This document shows positions 16,197 to 24,589 of a stretch of 64,000 nucleotides of DNA, in pieces. A program made the translations under genes and the position numbers. The DNA comes from Deltaproteobacteria bacterium (GTDB taxonomy: Bacteria; Desulfobacterota; Desulfobulbia; Desulfobulbales; Desulfurivibrionaceae), in the NCBI GenBank assembly GCA_013349295.1, contig DUZW01000001.1, forward strand, positions 1 to 64,000, in the 5' to 3' direction. The notes beneath the pieces are model-generated. The model saw only the letters and a program-made list of their open reading frames with translations, made no database searches and was not told the origin of the DNA. The number at the start of each line of letters is the position of its first letter. Positions within the stretch are counted from its first letter, which is position 1.

Positions 16197-16883
16197 ATGA
16201 TTCCTCGCCCGATCCAGCAATTGCTGCTGACCACACTCTATGACGCCTTTGCCCAATGGGCTGAAAGATTCACCTTTGTCTGTCGCAAGGGATGTGCGAC
16301 CTGCTGCACCCGAAGCGTCACCATGACCACTCTGGAAGGGGATTCGATCCTGGCCTTTCTGGCCGAGGGAGATCGTCTCTTTGAGCTGGCTGCCCCGGCA
16401 TTTCAGCCGACACCGGATCGGATAGTGCCATGCACCACCAACGGGTTCGTTGCCGCACACCTCAGGGGCGAGTCCGTGGAAGAAGCACAAAGTTGGGACC
16501 TGCGCCCCTGCCCGTTTCTCAAGAACGAAAGCTGTACCATCTATCCGGTCCGCCCCTTTGGCTGCCGACTCTTTGGCTCCTCGGACCCTTGCGCCGTAAG
16601 CGGCGTGGCAGAGATGCCGCCGGGGTATCTCGCCGGCGCGACCGTCCTGCTGCAATGCATCGAGCATCTGGATAGCGGCGGCCGCTGGGGCACCATGGTG
16701 GAAATGCTGGCAGACCTGAACAACGAGCAGGGAAAGGACTACGGGAAACCCACATTAGCCATTCCCGGCTTCCTCATCGCCCCGGACGAAGGTGCCCTTG
16801 TCGAACCGCTCCTCCATGGGGTGTTCTCCCGGGAAATCAAAGGCCGGACCTTTGAACAGTGGCTCAATGAATCGCGACCATGA
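16197..16883 (+). CDS. YkgJ-family cysteine-cluster protein (putative Zn/Fe chelatase-like)
   Basis: The 228-residue protein carries the YkgJ/UPF0153 cysteine pattern: 'CRKGCATCC' near residue 30, then 'CPFLKNESCTIYPVRPFGCR' near residue 105. Such proteins are thought to bind zinc or an iron-sulfur centre; their biochemical role is unsettled. No membrane segment is seen. It follows birA by 63 bp and ends at a strong terminator, so both may form one transcript. Confidence 0.75.
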   Translation: MIPRPIQQLLLTTLYDAFAQWAERFTFVCRKGCATCCTRSVTMTTLEGDSILAFLAEGDRLFELAAPAFQPTPDRIVPCTTNGFVAAHLRGESVEEAQSWDLRPCPFLKNESCTIYPVRPFGCRLFGSSDPCAVSGVAEMPPGYLAGATVLLQCIEHLDSGGRWGTMVEMLADLNNEQGKDYGKPTLAIPGFLIAPDEGALVEPLLHGVFSREIKGRTFEQWLNESRP

Positions 16884-16915
16884 TTGCACACCGATCCGCA
16901 ACCGACTAACCCACG

Positions 16916-16952
16916 AAAAATGGCGCCTCCCGATTGGGAAAGCGCCATTTTT
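16916..16952. terminator. Bidirectional terminator
   Basis: AAAAATGGCGC pairs with GCGCCATTTTT, with an inner TCCC/GGGA stem and GATT loop. It lies between the convergent YkgJ-like gene and ahcY and can serve both. Confidence 0.88.
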
Positions 16953-16976
16953 ATTCAAGCAAAAACAGAGAGTTAA

Positions 16977-18425
16977 TTAGTAGCGGTAATGGTCCGCCTT
17001 GTAGGGGCCACCCACCGGCACATCGATATAGGCGGCCTGCGCCTTGGAAAGCTCGGAGAGATGCACGCCGAGCTTCTTGAGATGGAGGCGCGCCACCTTC
17101 TCGTCCAGCACCTTTGGCAACACATACACCTTCTTCTGGTACTTCTTGGCATTGGCGAAAAGCTCAATCTGGGCCAGGACCTGATTGGTAAAAGAGGCGG
17201 ACATCACGAAGCTCGGATGGCCGGTGGCGCAGCCCAGATTCACCAACCTGCCTTCGGCCAGCAGGGTAATTTTCTTGCCGTCCGGGAAAATGATGTGGTC
17301 CACCTGGGGTTTGATATTCTCCCAAGTGTATTTGCGCAGCGAGGCCACGTCGATCTCCGAATCAAAATGGCCGATATTGCAGACAATGGCCTCATCCTTC
17401 ATCGCCTTCATGTGGGCGTGGTTGATGACCTTCTCGTTGCCGGTGCAGGTGACAAAAATATCGCCTTGGGAGGCGGCCTCTTCCATGGTCACCACCCGGT
17501 AGCCTTCCATGGCCGCCTGGAGCGCGCAGATCGGGTCGATCTCGGTGACCCACACCTGGGCACCCAAACCACGGAAGGCCTGGGCACAGCCTTTACCCAC
17601 GTCACCGTAACCGAGAATCACGGCGAGCTTGCCGGCCACCATCACATCTGTGGCCCGCTTGATGCCGTCCATCAAGGATTCACGGCAACCGTAGAGATTG
17701 TCGAACTTGGACTTGGTCACGGAATCGTTAACATTCATGGCCGGGAAGAGCAGGCTGCCCCCCTTCTCCATCTGGTAAAGACGATGCACCCCGGTGGTGG
17801 TCTCTTCGGTCACGCCGCGGATGGCCTTGGCGGCGGCGGTCCATTTATTTTTATCCGCGGCAAGGTCCTGCTTGAGCACACCCAGCACTGCTTGATATTC
17901 CTCATTATCGCTCTTCTTGACTGCGGGAACCTTACCGGCCTTTTCGAACTCGACGCCCTTATGCACCAGCAAGGTGGCATCACCGCCGTCGTCCAGGATC
18001 ATGTTGGGCGGGTTGCCGTCCGGCCAGGTCAGGGCCTTTTCCGTACACCACCAGTATTCCTCGATGGTTTCCCCTTTCCAGGCATAGACCGGGATGCCCG
18101 CTGCGGCAATGGCGGCGGCGGCGTGATCCTGGGTGGAAAAGATATTGCAGGAGGCCCAGCGCACCTGGGCACCCAGCGCAACCAGAGTCTCGATCAAGAC
18201 CGCGGTCTGGATGGTCATATGCAGACTGCCGGAGATCCGCGCCCCCTTGAGGGGCTTCTTTGTGCCGAACTCCTCGCGCAGGGCCATGAGTCCGGGCATC
18301 TCGGTTTCCGCGATCCTGATCTCCTTACGACCCCAATCGGCCAGACTCAGATCCGCAACCTTGAAATCGGCCTGTTTTTTGGCCGGGGCTTTTTTGGCTG
18401 ATGCTTTTTTTGCAGGTGCCTTCAT
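16977..18425 (-). CDS. ahcY: S-adenosylhomocysteine hydrolase
   Basis: AhcY splits S-adenosylhomocysteine into adenosine and homocysteine, closing the methyl cycle that MetK feeds. Motifs: '[17 protein letters not shown]' and '[16 protein letters not shown]' in the substrate domain, the NAD-binding loop '[18 protein letters not shown]', and the C-terminal 'YKADHYRY' that reaches into the partner subunit. The length of 482 reflects the extra segment of about 40 residues (around '[20 protein letters not shown]') of the longer bacterial form. The first 20 residues are an unusual Lys/Ala repeat ([12 protein letters not shown]), probably disordered. AGGAGG lies 8 bp from the ATG. Confidence 0.97.
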   Translation of the reverse strand: MKAPAKKASAKKAPAKKQADFKVADLSLADWGRKEIRIAETEMPGLMALREEFGTKKPLKGARISGSLHMTIQTAVLIETLVALGAQVRWASCNIFSTQDHAAAAIAAAGIPVYAWKGETIEEYWWCTEKALTWPDGNPPNMILDDGGDATLLVHKGVEFEKAGKVPAVKKSDNEEYQAVLGVLKQDLAADKNKWTAAAKAIRGVTEETTTGVHRLYQMEKGGSLLFPAMNVNDSVTKSKFDNLYGCRESLMDGIKRATDVMVAGKLAVILGYGDVGKGCAQAFRGLGAQVWVTEIDPICALQAAMEGYRVVTMEEAASQGDIFVTCTGNEKVINHAHMKAMKDEAIVCNIGHFDSEIDVASLRKYTWENIKPQVDHIIFPDGKKITLLAEGRLVNLGCATGHPSFVMSASFTNQVLAQIELFANAKKYQKKVYVLPKVLDEKVARLHLKKLGVHLSELSKAQAAYIDVPVGGPYKADHYRY

Positions 18426-18441
18426 CGGTGTATCCTCCTGA

Positions 18442-18459
18442 CTGCGCCTTGGCGCGGAG
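18442..18459 (-). promoter_or_regulatory. Small hairpin directly before the ahcY ribosome binding site
   Basis: On the minus strand GCGCC-AA-GGCGC forms a compact GC hairpin ending a few bases before AGGAGG. It could modulate initiation. It does not match the SAH or SAM riboswitch consensus motifs known to me. Confidence 0.3.
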
Positions 18460-18522
18460 TGGGTCGTTGTTCTTTATTGTAATCCTTTTACAAACGGGTG
18501 GGGAAAAACCAATCTCCTTGAC

Positions 18523-18630
18523 CGTAAATGTTCAGCAGTGCCGTAGATGCACGAAAGAGGTCTGCGAAGTCTGCTATTGCACATGAACAGGCCGATGACA
18601 AAGCAGATGCGGTGCTGCTGACCATTTACG
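18523..18630 (+). repeat. Structured intergenic repeat R1, copy C (108 bp)
   Basis: CGTAAATG at the left pairs with CATTTACG at the right; after one mismatch the pairing continues through TCAGCAG/CTGCTGA. Inside are GAGGTCTGCGAAGT, TTGCACATGAACAGG and CCGATGACAAAGCAGATGC. The right terminal repeat supplies the TAA stop of metK. It separates metK from ahcY. Confidence 0.8.
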
Positions 18631-19795
18631 ATTTTATTCCGGCGTCATCCCGCAAGGCCTCGGCCTTGTCGGTGCGCTCCCAGGTGAACTCTTCCTCTTC
18701 CCGGCCAAAGTGGCCATAGGCTGCGGTTTTCTTATAAATCGGCCGCAGAAGATCCAGGTGCTGGATGATCGCCTTGGGCCGCAGGTCAAAATGCGCGTCA
18801 ATGATCGCCTTGATCCGCTCATCGCTGATCTTGCCGGTGCCGAAGGAGTTGACATTGATGGAGACCGGCTTGGAGATGCCGATGGCATAGGCAATTTGCA
18901 CCTCAAGCTCCGTGGCGATCCCGGCGGCCACCAGATTCTTGGCAACATAGCGTCCCATATAGGAGGAAGAACGGTCGACCTTGGAGGGGTCCTTGCCGGA
19001 AAAAGCGCCGCCCCCATGGGAGCCCATGCCGCCATAGGTATCAACGATGATCTTACGGCCGGTAACCCCGCAATCGCCCACCGGCCCGCCGATGACAAAA
19101 CGCCCTGTGGGGTTGATGAAATACTTGGTATTGCTGTCCACCATATGCGCCGGAATGATGGGCTTGATGATCTCCTCCATCACGCCGGCCTTGAGATCCT
19201 CATAATTCACGTCCGGAGAATGCTGGGTGGAAAGGACAATGGCCTCAACCCGCTTGGGCTTCTTGTTTTCATATTCGATGGTGACCTGGCTTTTCGCATC
19301 GGGACGCAGCCAAGGCAGAAGCCCGGCCTTGCGCACCTCGGCCTGCCGCTTGGTGAGCCTGTGGGCATAGGTGATGGGCATGGGCATCAAAACTTTGGTT
19401 TCCGTGCAAGCATATCCGAACATCAGCCCCTGGTCGCCGGCGCCCTGATCCAGGTCCAGACCGGAACCTTCGTTCACGCCCTGGGCAATATCAGGGGACT
19501 GCTTGCCGATGCTGGTGAGCACCGCGCAGGACTGCCAGTCAAAGCCCATCTCGGAAGAATTGTAACCGATCTCCCGCACCGTCTCCCGCACCACGGCGGG
19601 CATATCCACCCAGGCGGTGGTGGTGATCTCGCCGGCAATAAGAGCCAGGCCGGTGGTTACCAGAGTTTCGCAAGCCACCCTGGCGTACTTGTCCTGAGCA
19701 AGAATGGCGTCGAGGACCGCATCCGAGATCTGATCGGCAACCTTGTCCGGATGGCCTTCCGAAACAGATTCCGAGGTAAAAAGATAATTTGGCAT
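18626..19795 (-). CDS. metK: S-adenosylmethionine synthetase
   Basis: MetK makes S-adenosylmethionine from methionine and ATP. Motifs: '[19 protein letters not shown]' (ATP/Met and metal site), '[12 protein letters not shown]', and the P-loop-like '[23 protein letters not shown]'. It has 389 residues, typical. GAGGAG precedes the ATG. The protein ends ...DDAGIKS and its TAA lies in the terminal repeat of R1-C, immediately after the normal family C-terminus. AhcY lies 200 bp downstream on the same strand, so the two genes form a methyl-cycle unit interrupted by the repeat. Confidence 0.97.
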   Translation of the reverse strand: MPNYLFTSESVSEGHPDKVADQISDAVLDAILAQDKYARVACETLVTTGLALIAGEITTTAWVDMPAVVRETVREIGYNSSEMGFDWQSCAVLTSIGKQSPDIAQGVNEGSGLDLDQGAGDQGLMFGYACTETKVLMPMPITYAHRLTKRQAEVRKAGLLPWLRPDAKSQVTIEYENKKPKRVEAIVLSTQHSPDVNYEDLKAGVMEEIIKPIIPAHMVDSNTKYFINPTGRFVIGGPVGDCGVTGRKIIVDTYGGMGSHGGGAFSGKDPSKVDRSSSYMGRYVAKNLVAAGIATELEVQIAYAIGISKPVSINVNSFGTGKISDERIKAIIDAHFDLRPKAIIQHLDLLRPIYKKTAAYGHFGREEEEFTWERTDKAEALRDDAGIKS

Positions 19796-19918
19796 TTCAA
19801 CTCCTCATGATTTTCGATAAAAAAACTGTCCGCGCCGCAACCACGAAACCTATTACTTTTAATAGAATAAAGGAAGTTGTCAAGGAAATCACGACAAAAG
19901 CAGCGTAACAGACGTCCT

Positions 19919-20869
19919 TTATCCCGGAAAATACGTTTTTTCCAGACTCTTTACCGCGTCAACAAGTTCCGCATTGACCGGCGCCGGAATACCCAATCGC
20001 CCAGCCTCTTCCAGCACCGCACCGTTGATGGCCTCGATTTCGGTTTGCCTTTTTTGCCTCACATCCTGAAGCATGGAGGAAATATTGGACGCCGTTGCCC
20101 GGCAGACCGCGATGGTCCGGGCCACCGGATCAGGGGCAATGGCAATCCCCTTGGCTTGGGCAACACCGGCCGCTTCCTGCACGGCAGCCCTCATCAACCC
20201 AAGGGCCTCCGGCTTGCGCAGCAGCTCGCCGTTCTCACAATGATAAATAGCGGTGAGAGCATTGATCCCCACATTGACCAGCAGCTTGTTCCAAATCTGA
20301 GCCAGGATATCTTTGTCAACCCGCGCCTCCAGGCCCGCCAGCCGCAACAGTTCCGCTGCCCCATCCAGGGCCTGCCTCGCCTCCCGGGGAGCTTCGCCAA
20401 GAAATCCGAGGGTGGTTGCCCCGGCCCCCCCGAATCGCACCCGCCCCGGCCCAAGCAGATGCGCGCCCAGGGAAGTAACCGCCAAGGCCAGGGCGCAAGG
20501 AAGCTGCGCCCCGAGCAAGAACGGCAGATGACCAATGCCGTTTTGCCAGGCAAGCAACAGGGTCTTTTCCGTGAGCAGGGGAAGAAGGGAAGGAAGCGTC
20601 CGGCGAAGAGCCGGAGATTTCACGCAGAGCAGCACCAGGTCCACCGGCCCGATCAGCCGGGCATCGGCAGTGGCCTGAATTGGAAAATGTTCGCAGCGAT
20701 CGGCATACTCAAGGGTAAGACCCGAGTGCTGGAGCAGAGCAGCCCGCCGGCTGTCATGATCCAGCACCCAGATTTCTTCACCGCCTATCCGACAGAGGGC
20801 TGTCGCCAACAGACAGCCCAAGGCACCCGGACCGACGATGGCGACCCTCTTCGGGGGGGTATCCCGCAT
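19919..20869 (-). CDS. panE: Ketopantoate reductase family protein (PanE/ApbA)
   Basis: The 316-residue protein has an N-terminal Rossmann fold with 'VAIVGPGALGCLLATALCRIG' (NADP-binding GxGxxG), 'VDLVLLCVKSPA', and the conserved C-terminal helical half with 'LAQIWNKLLVNVGINALTAI', which contains the family's catalytic Lys and Asn region. PanE reduces 2-dehydropantoate to pantoate in coenzyme A synthesis. No other pan gene is nearby, and the ApbA/PanE family includes other 2-oxoacid reductases, so the substrate is likely but not certain. Confidence 0.82.
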   Translation of the reverse strand: MRDTPPKRVAIVGPGALGCLLATALCRIGGEEIWVLDHDSRRAALLQHSGLTLEYADRCEHFPIQATADARLIGPVDLVLLCVKSPALRRTLPSLLPLLTEKTLLLAWQNGIGHLPFLLGAQLPCALALAVTSLGAHLLGPGRVRFGGAGATTLGFLGEAPREARQALDGAAELLRLAGLEARVDKDILAQIWNKLLVNVGINALTAIYHCENGELLRKPEALGLMRAAVQEAAGVAQAKGIAIAPDPVARTIAVCRATASNISSMLQDVRQKRQTEIEAINGAVLEEAGRLGIPAPVNAELVDAVKSLEKTYFPG

Positions 20870-20878
20870 GGTTCGCGG

Positions 20879-21736
20879 TTAACGGGTAATGGTCACGTTT
20901 TCGACAATGACATCATACTGGTACCCGGAACCAAAATCCTTGTTCGCGGCAAGCACGCCTTCCACCGTGACGATATCGCCCTTTTCCGCCTTATCCAACG
21001 TGGTCACCACCAGGTCATGGGTATTCTTCAAAGGATCGCCGGTGCCATCCTGCAGATGCAGCCAGTTTTTCTTCATGATCTGAGGGGAAAATTTGAGCAC
21101 CTGCGCCTTGATTTTCACCTTTTTACCATTCAGGCTTGCGGCTTTGGCAAAAATATCGGCAACAGTGTAAGCGTTCTCGCCAGTGGCCTTGGCAATCTTC
21201 AATTCCACAAAAGGTACCACGGCCTTGCCGCTGCCCGGAGTCGTTTCGCCCGCACCCACGGCTCCGCCTTCCTGCTGCATGGCTGCGCCGAAACCACCAC
21301 CCGCCGCTGGGGCGGCAGGCGCTCCTCCGCCATGGGAACCATTGCCCATCTCCGCTTTTTTACCTTCAAGACCAGGAGAAAAAAGAATCTCGGCAAAGGT
21401 GCGATTCAGAGTCTTGCTGGGGAAATTCTGCATGACCTGGCCTTCGGCAACGGTGCATGCCTCGCCCACCGCAACCGTGGTCTCCGGCACCGCCACCCAC
21501 GTTTCTCCCTTCTCTGCAGCAATAAGAACATAGGTAAAACCGCCGCCATGGAGCACCTCCTTGGCCTTCCCCTGGATAGGGAAAGCCGGCTCGCCAGCCT
21601 GCTTGGTCCCGGCGTCCGCTCCAACCGCAGCCTGCTCAGGCGCCTTGGTTTCGGGCTTTTCACTATTACAGGCAACCAGCGTCACCAGACACAAACCGCT
21701 CACGAAAAAATTCCGCCACTTCATTGCATAGCCCAT
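20879..21736 (-). CDS. Lipoprotein with C-terminal OB-fold (NrfJ-like) domain
   Basis: I start at the ATG at 21736 (MGYAMKWRNFF) because GGAG lies about 10 bp upstream; the ORF-track start adds 31 implausible residues. The signal peptide ends in a lipobox LVAC, followed by an acidic/Ala linker. A first beta-rich region ('GGGFTYVLIAAEKGETWVAVPE') is followed by a Gly/Ala-rich low-complexity spacer and a C-terminal domain 'GKKVKIKAQVLKFSPQIMKKNWLHLQDGTGDP', which resembles the OB-fold of NrfJ-type proteins. The repeated 'GETWVAVPE' and 'NWLHLQDGT' suggest two related OB-like units. Function is unknown. It is ten bases upstream of panE. Confidence 0.7.
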   Translation of the reverse strand: MGYAMKWRNFFVSGLCLVTLVACNSEKPETKAPEQAAVGADAGTKQAGEPAFPIQGKAKEVLHGGGFTYVLIAAEKGETWVAVPETTVAVGEACTVAEGQVMQNFPSKTLNRTFAEILFSPGLEGKKAEMGNGSHGGGAPAAPAAGGGFGAAMQQEGGAVGAGETTPGSGKAVVPFVELKIAKATGENAYTVADIFAKAASLNGKKVKIKAQVLKFSPQIMKKNWLHLQDGTGDPLKNTHDLVVTTLDKAEKGDIVTVEGVLAANKDFGSGYQYDVIVENVTITR

Positions 21737-21857
21737 ACGCTCGACACTCCTTCCTCTGCTCGTTCTTTCTGGATATGAAAACAGCGCACCGCAGCCTTTC
21801 TGCCGTGCGCCAACGTTCTTCCTCAACAAGACAGCTTCCTTGGCAAAAAAGTTCGCA

Positions 21858-24143
21858 TTATTTACTTCTTTCAGTCTTTCGCGGTTTACTTTCCTTCACT
21901 TCCCCGCCTTTACTCTTGTACTGATAGGTCAGCCTGCCTCCCTTGAGCCCGATCAGCACACTGCCCCCCTTGACCAAGCGGCCAAAGAGCAACTCTTCGG
22001 TCAACGCATCCCCCACCTCTTGCAGGATAAGCCTTCTCAGCGGCCGCGCCCCGAATTCCGGCTCGTAACCCTTGGCTGCCAGCCAGCTCCGGGCGGTGCT
22101 GCTGAGACTGATCGTCACCTTACGTTCCGCCAGCTGGGTTTGCAACTCCACGATCATCTTGTCCACGATCCGCTCCATGAGCGGACCATCCAGGGAATTG
22201 AAGGTAATGATCGCGTCCAACCTGTTGCGGAATTCCGGCGAAAAGAGATTTTTCAAGGCGCGGTCGTTTCTCCCCTTGCTGTCCCCGGTAAATCCGATGG
22301 GGTGCTCGCTCAGTTCGCGGGCGCCGGCATTGGTGGTCATGATCAGAATCACGTTGCGGAAATCCGCCTTGCGGCCGGCATTATCCGTAAGGGTCGAATG
22401 ATCCATGACCTGCAGCAGGATGCTGAACAGGTCCGGATGGGCCTTTTCAATCTCGTCGAGCAGCAGCACGCAGTAAGGATGTCTGCGGATGGCATCGGTC
22501 AAAAGCCCGCCCTGGTCGAAACCGACATAGCCGGGAGGCGCGCCGATGAGCCGGGACACCGCATGTTTTTCCATGTACTCGCTCATGTCAAAACGCTCAA
22601 AATGCACGGACAGGGCCGCGGCCAGCTGTTTGGCGACCTCGGTTTTCCCGACTCCGGTTGGTCCGGCAAAGAGAAAGGAACCGGTGGGTCCCTCGTTCTG
22701 CTTCAACCCGGCCCGGGAACGCTTCACCGCCGTGACCAGGGCGCTGATCGCGTGGTCCTGGCCGAAGATGGATTTTTTCAGGACTGTGTCCAGCTCCCGA
22801 AGATGGCTCAAATCGGAGCCGCTGACGCTTCTTGCCGGCACTCGGGCCATCCGGGAGACCACCTTTTCCACGTCGCGCACGGTCACCGTCCGCCGCTTGT
22901 CGGCGGGGCCGGCGGCCAAGCGGAAGGAGGCGCCGATCTCGTCCAACACGTCAATGGCCTTATCCGGCAGAAAACGATCGGTGATGTAACGGCTGGCCAG
23001 TTCCGCCGTGGCCTTTACCGCCGCAGCCGAGTAAGTGATCCCGTGATGCTCCTCGTAGCGGGGCAGCAACCCTTGCAAAATGGCACAGGTCTCGGCCACG
23101 CTGGGCTCATCGATGTCGATCTTCTGAAAACGCCGGGCCAGGGCTCGATCCTTTTCAATATGATTCTTGTATTCCTCATAGGTTGTCGAGCCGATGCAGC
23201 GGAGCGAACCGGCCTGGAGGGCGGGCTTGAGCAGATTGGAAGCATCCATGCTGCCGCCGCTGGTCGCCCCGGCCCCGACAATGGTATGGATCTCGTCGAT
23301 GAAGAGAATGATGTGCGGCTCTTTTTCCACAGCGGAAATGACGGCCTTGAGACGCTGCTCAAAGTCGCCCCGGTACTTGGTACCGGAAAGCAGCCCACCC
23401 ATGTCCAGAAGACGAATCTCCACCCCCTGCAACAGCTCCGGCACCCGGCCTTCGTGCACCTGCAAGGCCAATCCTTCGGCAATGGCGGTTTTGCCGACGC
23501 CCGGCTCGCCCACCAGCAACGGATTATTCTTGCGCCTGCGGCAGAGGGTCTGCATCACCCGTTTCAATTCAGTGGTCCGACCGATCAGGGGATCGATCAA
23601 TCCTTGGGCGGCCCGCTCGCTGAAGTTGATGGTATATTTTTCCAGTGCCTCGTTTTCCTTGCTTTTTTCAGCACTCTTCTCCTCAGGCTTCTTTTCCTCC
23701 TGGGGCGCTTCTTCCTTTTCCATGCCATGGGAGAGATATTCCGTCACGTCAAGCTTGCTGATCCCTTCGGAATGGAGAAAATAAACGGCAAACGATTCGG
23801 CCTCGGCAAAGATGGCGGCCAGCACATCCCCGGCATCCACCTCTTTTTTCCCGCAGCTCTGCACATGGGCAATGGCCCGCTGCAAGACCCGGTTGAAGCC
23901 GAGGGTCTGGATGGGGTCGTGGGGAAGCCCTTCCTTAACCATGGGCAGGTTGGAGGCGAAAAAATCCTCCAGCCGTTTCTTCATCCCCTCGGGATCGCCG
24001 CCGCAAACCGAGATAACCCGGGTGGCCAGTTCGTCATCCAGCAGACCGTACAGGATATGCTCGACCGTGACATGTTCGTGCCTGCGGATCTTTGCCTCCC
24101 GGATGGCTCGCACCAGGGCTATTTCCAGCTTCGCATTTATCAT
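21858..24143 (-). CDS. clpA: ATP-dependent Clp protease ATPase subunit ClpA
   Basis: ClpA unfolds substrates and feeds them to ClpP. The 761-residue protein has a Clp N-domain (about 1-140), AAA+ module 1 with Walker A 'GEPGVGKTAIAEGLA' and Walker B 'IILFIDEIHTIVGAG', and AAA+ module 2 with 'GPTGVGKTEVAKQLA' and 'VLLLDEIEKAHPDLF'. A charged insert rich in Glu/Lys (EKEEAPQEEKKPEEKSAEKSK) sits between the N-domain and D1. There is no long middle coiled-coil as in ClpB or ClpC. The C-terminal tail is Lys-rich. The adaptor gene clpS lies 24 bp upstream; clpP is not in the window. Confidence 0.96.
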   Translation of the reverse strand: MINAKLEIALVRAIREAKIRRHEHVTVEHILYGLLDDELATRVISVCGGDPEGMKKRLEDFFASNLPMVKEGLPHDPIQTLGFNRVLQRAIAHVQSCGKKEVDAGDVLAAIFAEAESFAVYFLHSEGISKLDVTEYLSHGMEKEEAPQEEKKPEEKSAEKSKENEALEKYTINFSERAAQGLIDPLIGRTTELKRVMQTLCRRRKNNPLLVGEPGVGKTAIAEGLALQVHEGRVPELLQGVEIRLLDMGGLLSGTKYRGDFEQRLKAVISAVEKEPHIILFIDEIHTIVGAGATSGGSMDASNLLKPALQAGSLRCIGSTTYEEYKNHIEKDRALARRFQKIDIDEPSVAETCAILQGLLPRYEEHHGITYSAAAVKATAELASRYITDRFLPDKAIDVLDEIGASFRLAAGPADKRRTVTVRDVEKVVSRMARVPARSVSGSDLSHLRELDTVLKKSIFGQDHAISALVTAVKRSRAGLKQNEGPTGSFLFAGPTGVGKTEVAKQLAAALSVHFERFDMSEYMEKHAVSRLIGAPPGYVGFDQGGLLTDAIRRHPYCVLLLDEIEKAHPDLFSILLQVMDHSTLTDNAGRKADFRNVILIMTTNAGARELSEHPIGFTGDSKGRNDRALKNLFSPEFRNRLDAIITFNSLDGPLMERIVDKMIVELQTQLAERKVTISLSSTARSWLAAKGYEPEFGARPLRRLILQEVGDALTEELLFGRLVKGGSVLIGLKGGRLTYQYKSKGGEVKESKPRKTERSK

Positions 24144-24167
24144 CTCGCGCTCCTCACGGGAAACCCG

Positions 24168-24482
24168 TCACGCCTTTTCAAGGGAACATTTCAAGGGGTA
24201 TTCATGCTTGCGGGCCAAGTCATGCACCAGAATCACCTTGGTTTCCGCCACATCGCGCGGGTACACTCCGGCCACCCCCACGCCATGTTCATGGACGTTG
24301 AGCATAATCCGGTTGGCCTCTTCCACGCCTTTATGAAATATTGTTTCCAGCACCATCACCACGAAATCCATGGTGGTATAATCGTCATTGTGCAACAGCA
24401 CCTTGTACATGGAAGGACGCCTGGTCTGCTGCTTTTTTTCGGTTATGACCGAACCCTCGCTCTCCCTGCCCGTCCCGCCCAT
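24168..24482 (-). CDS. clpS: ClpA adaptor protein ClpS
   Basis: The 104-residue protein matches ClpS, which delivers N-degron substrates to ClpA. Conserved features are 'MYKVLLHNDDYTTMDFVVMVLETIF' (N-degron pocket, with the Asn-Asp-Asp) and 'VHEHGVGVAGVYPRDVAETK'. The N-terminal 25 residues are a polar extension. AGGA lies about 7 bp before the ATG. It directly precedes clpA on the same strand, the common arrangement. Confidence 0.96.
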   Translation of the reverse strand: MGGTGRESEGSVITEKKQQTRRPSMYKVLLHNDDYTTMDFVVMVLETIFHKGVEEANRIMLNVHEHGVGVAGVYPRDVAETKVILVHDLARKHEYPLKCSLEKA

Positions 24483-24589
24483 GCTTATCCTGCTCCCTTA
24501 CACTCAAACTCCGCCACTCCTGGCTGACAACAATAATCATTTTTTTTCGATCCGCACGCCTGTCGTGCATCTTTTTACCTAAACACCCC

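Noticed and set aside
16989-18401. 470-codon plus-strand ORF and 467-codon minus ORF at 28936-30339
   Set aside because: Antisense shadows of ahcY and ligA.
18426-18625. SAH or SAM riboswitch before ahcY or metK
   Set aside because: Looked for because both genes are classic targets; only a small GC hairpin and the R1 repeat are present, with no known consensus motif recognised.
21840-24527. 895-codon ORF on the plus strand
   Set aside because: Antisense shadow of clpA and clpS, which are certain.
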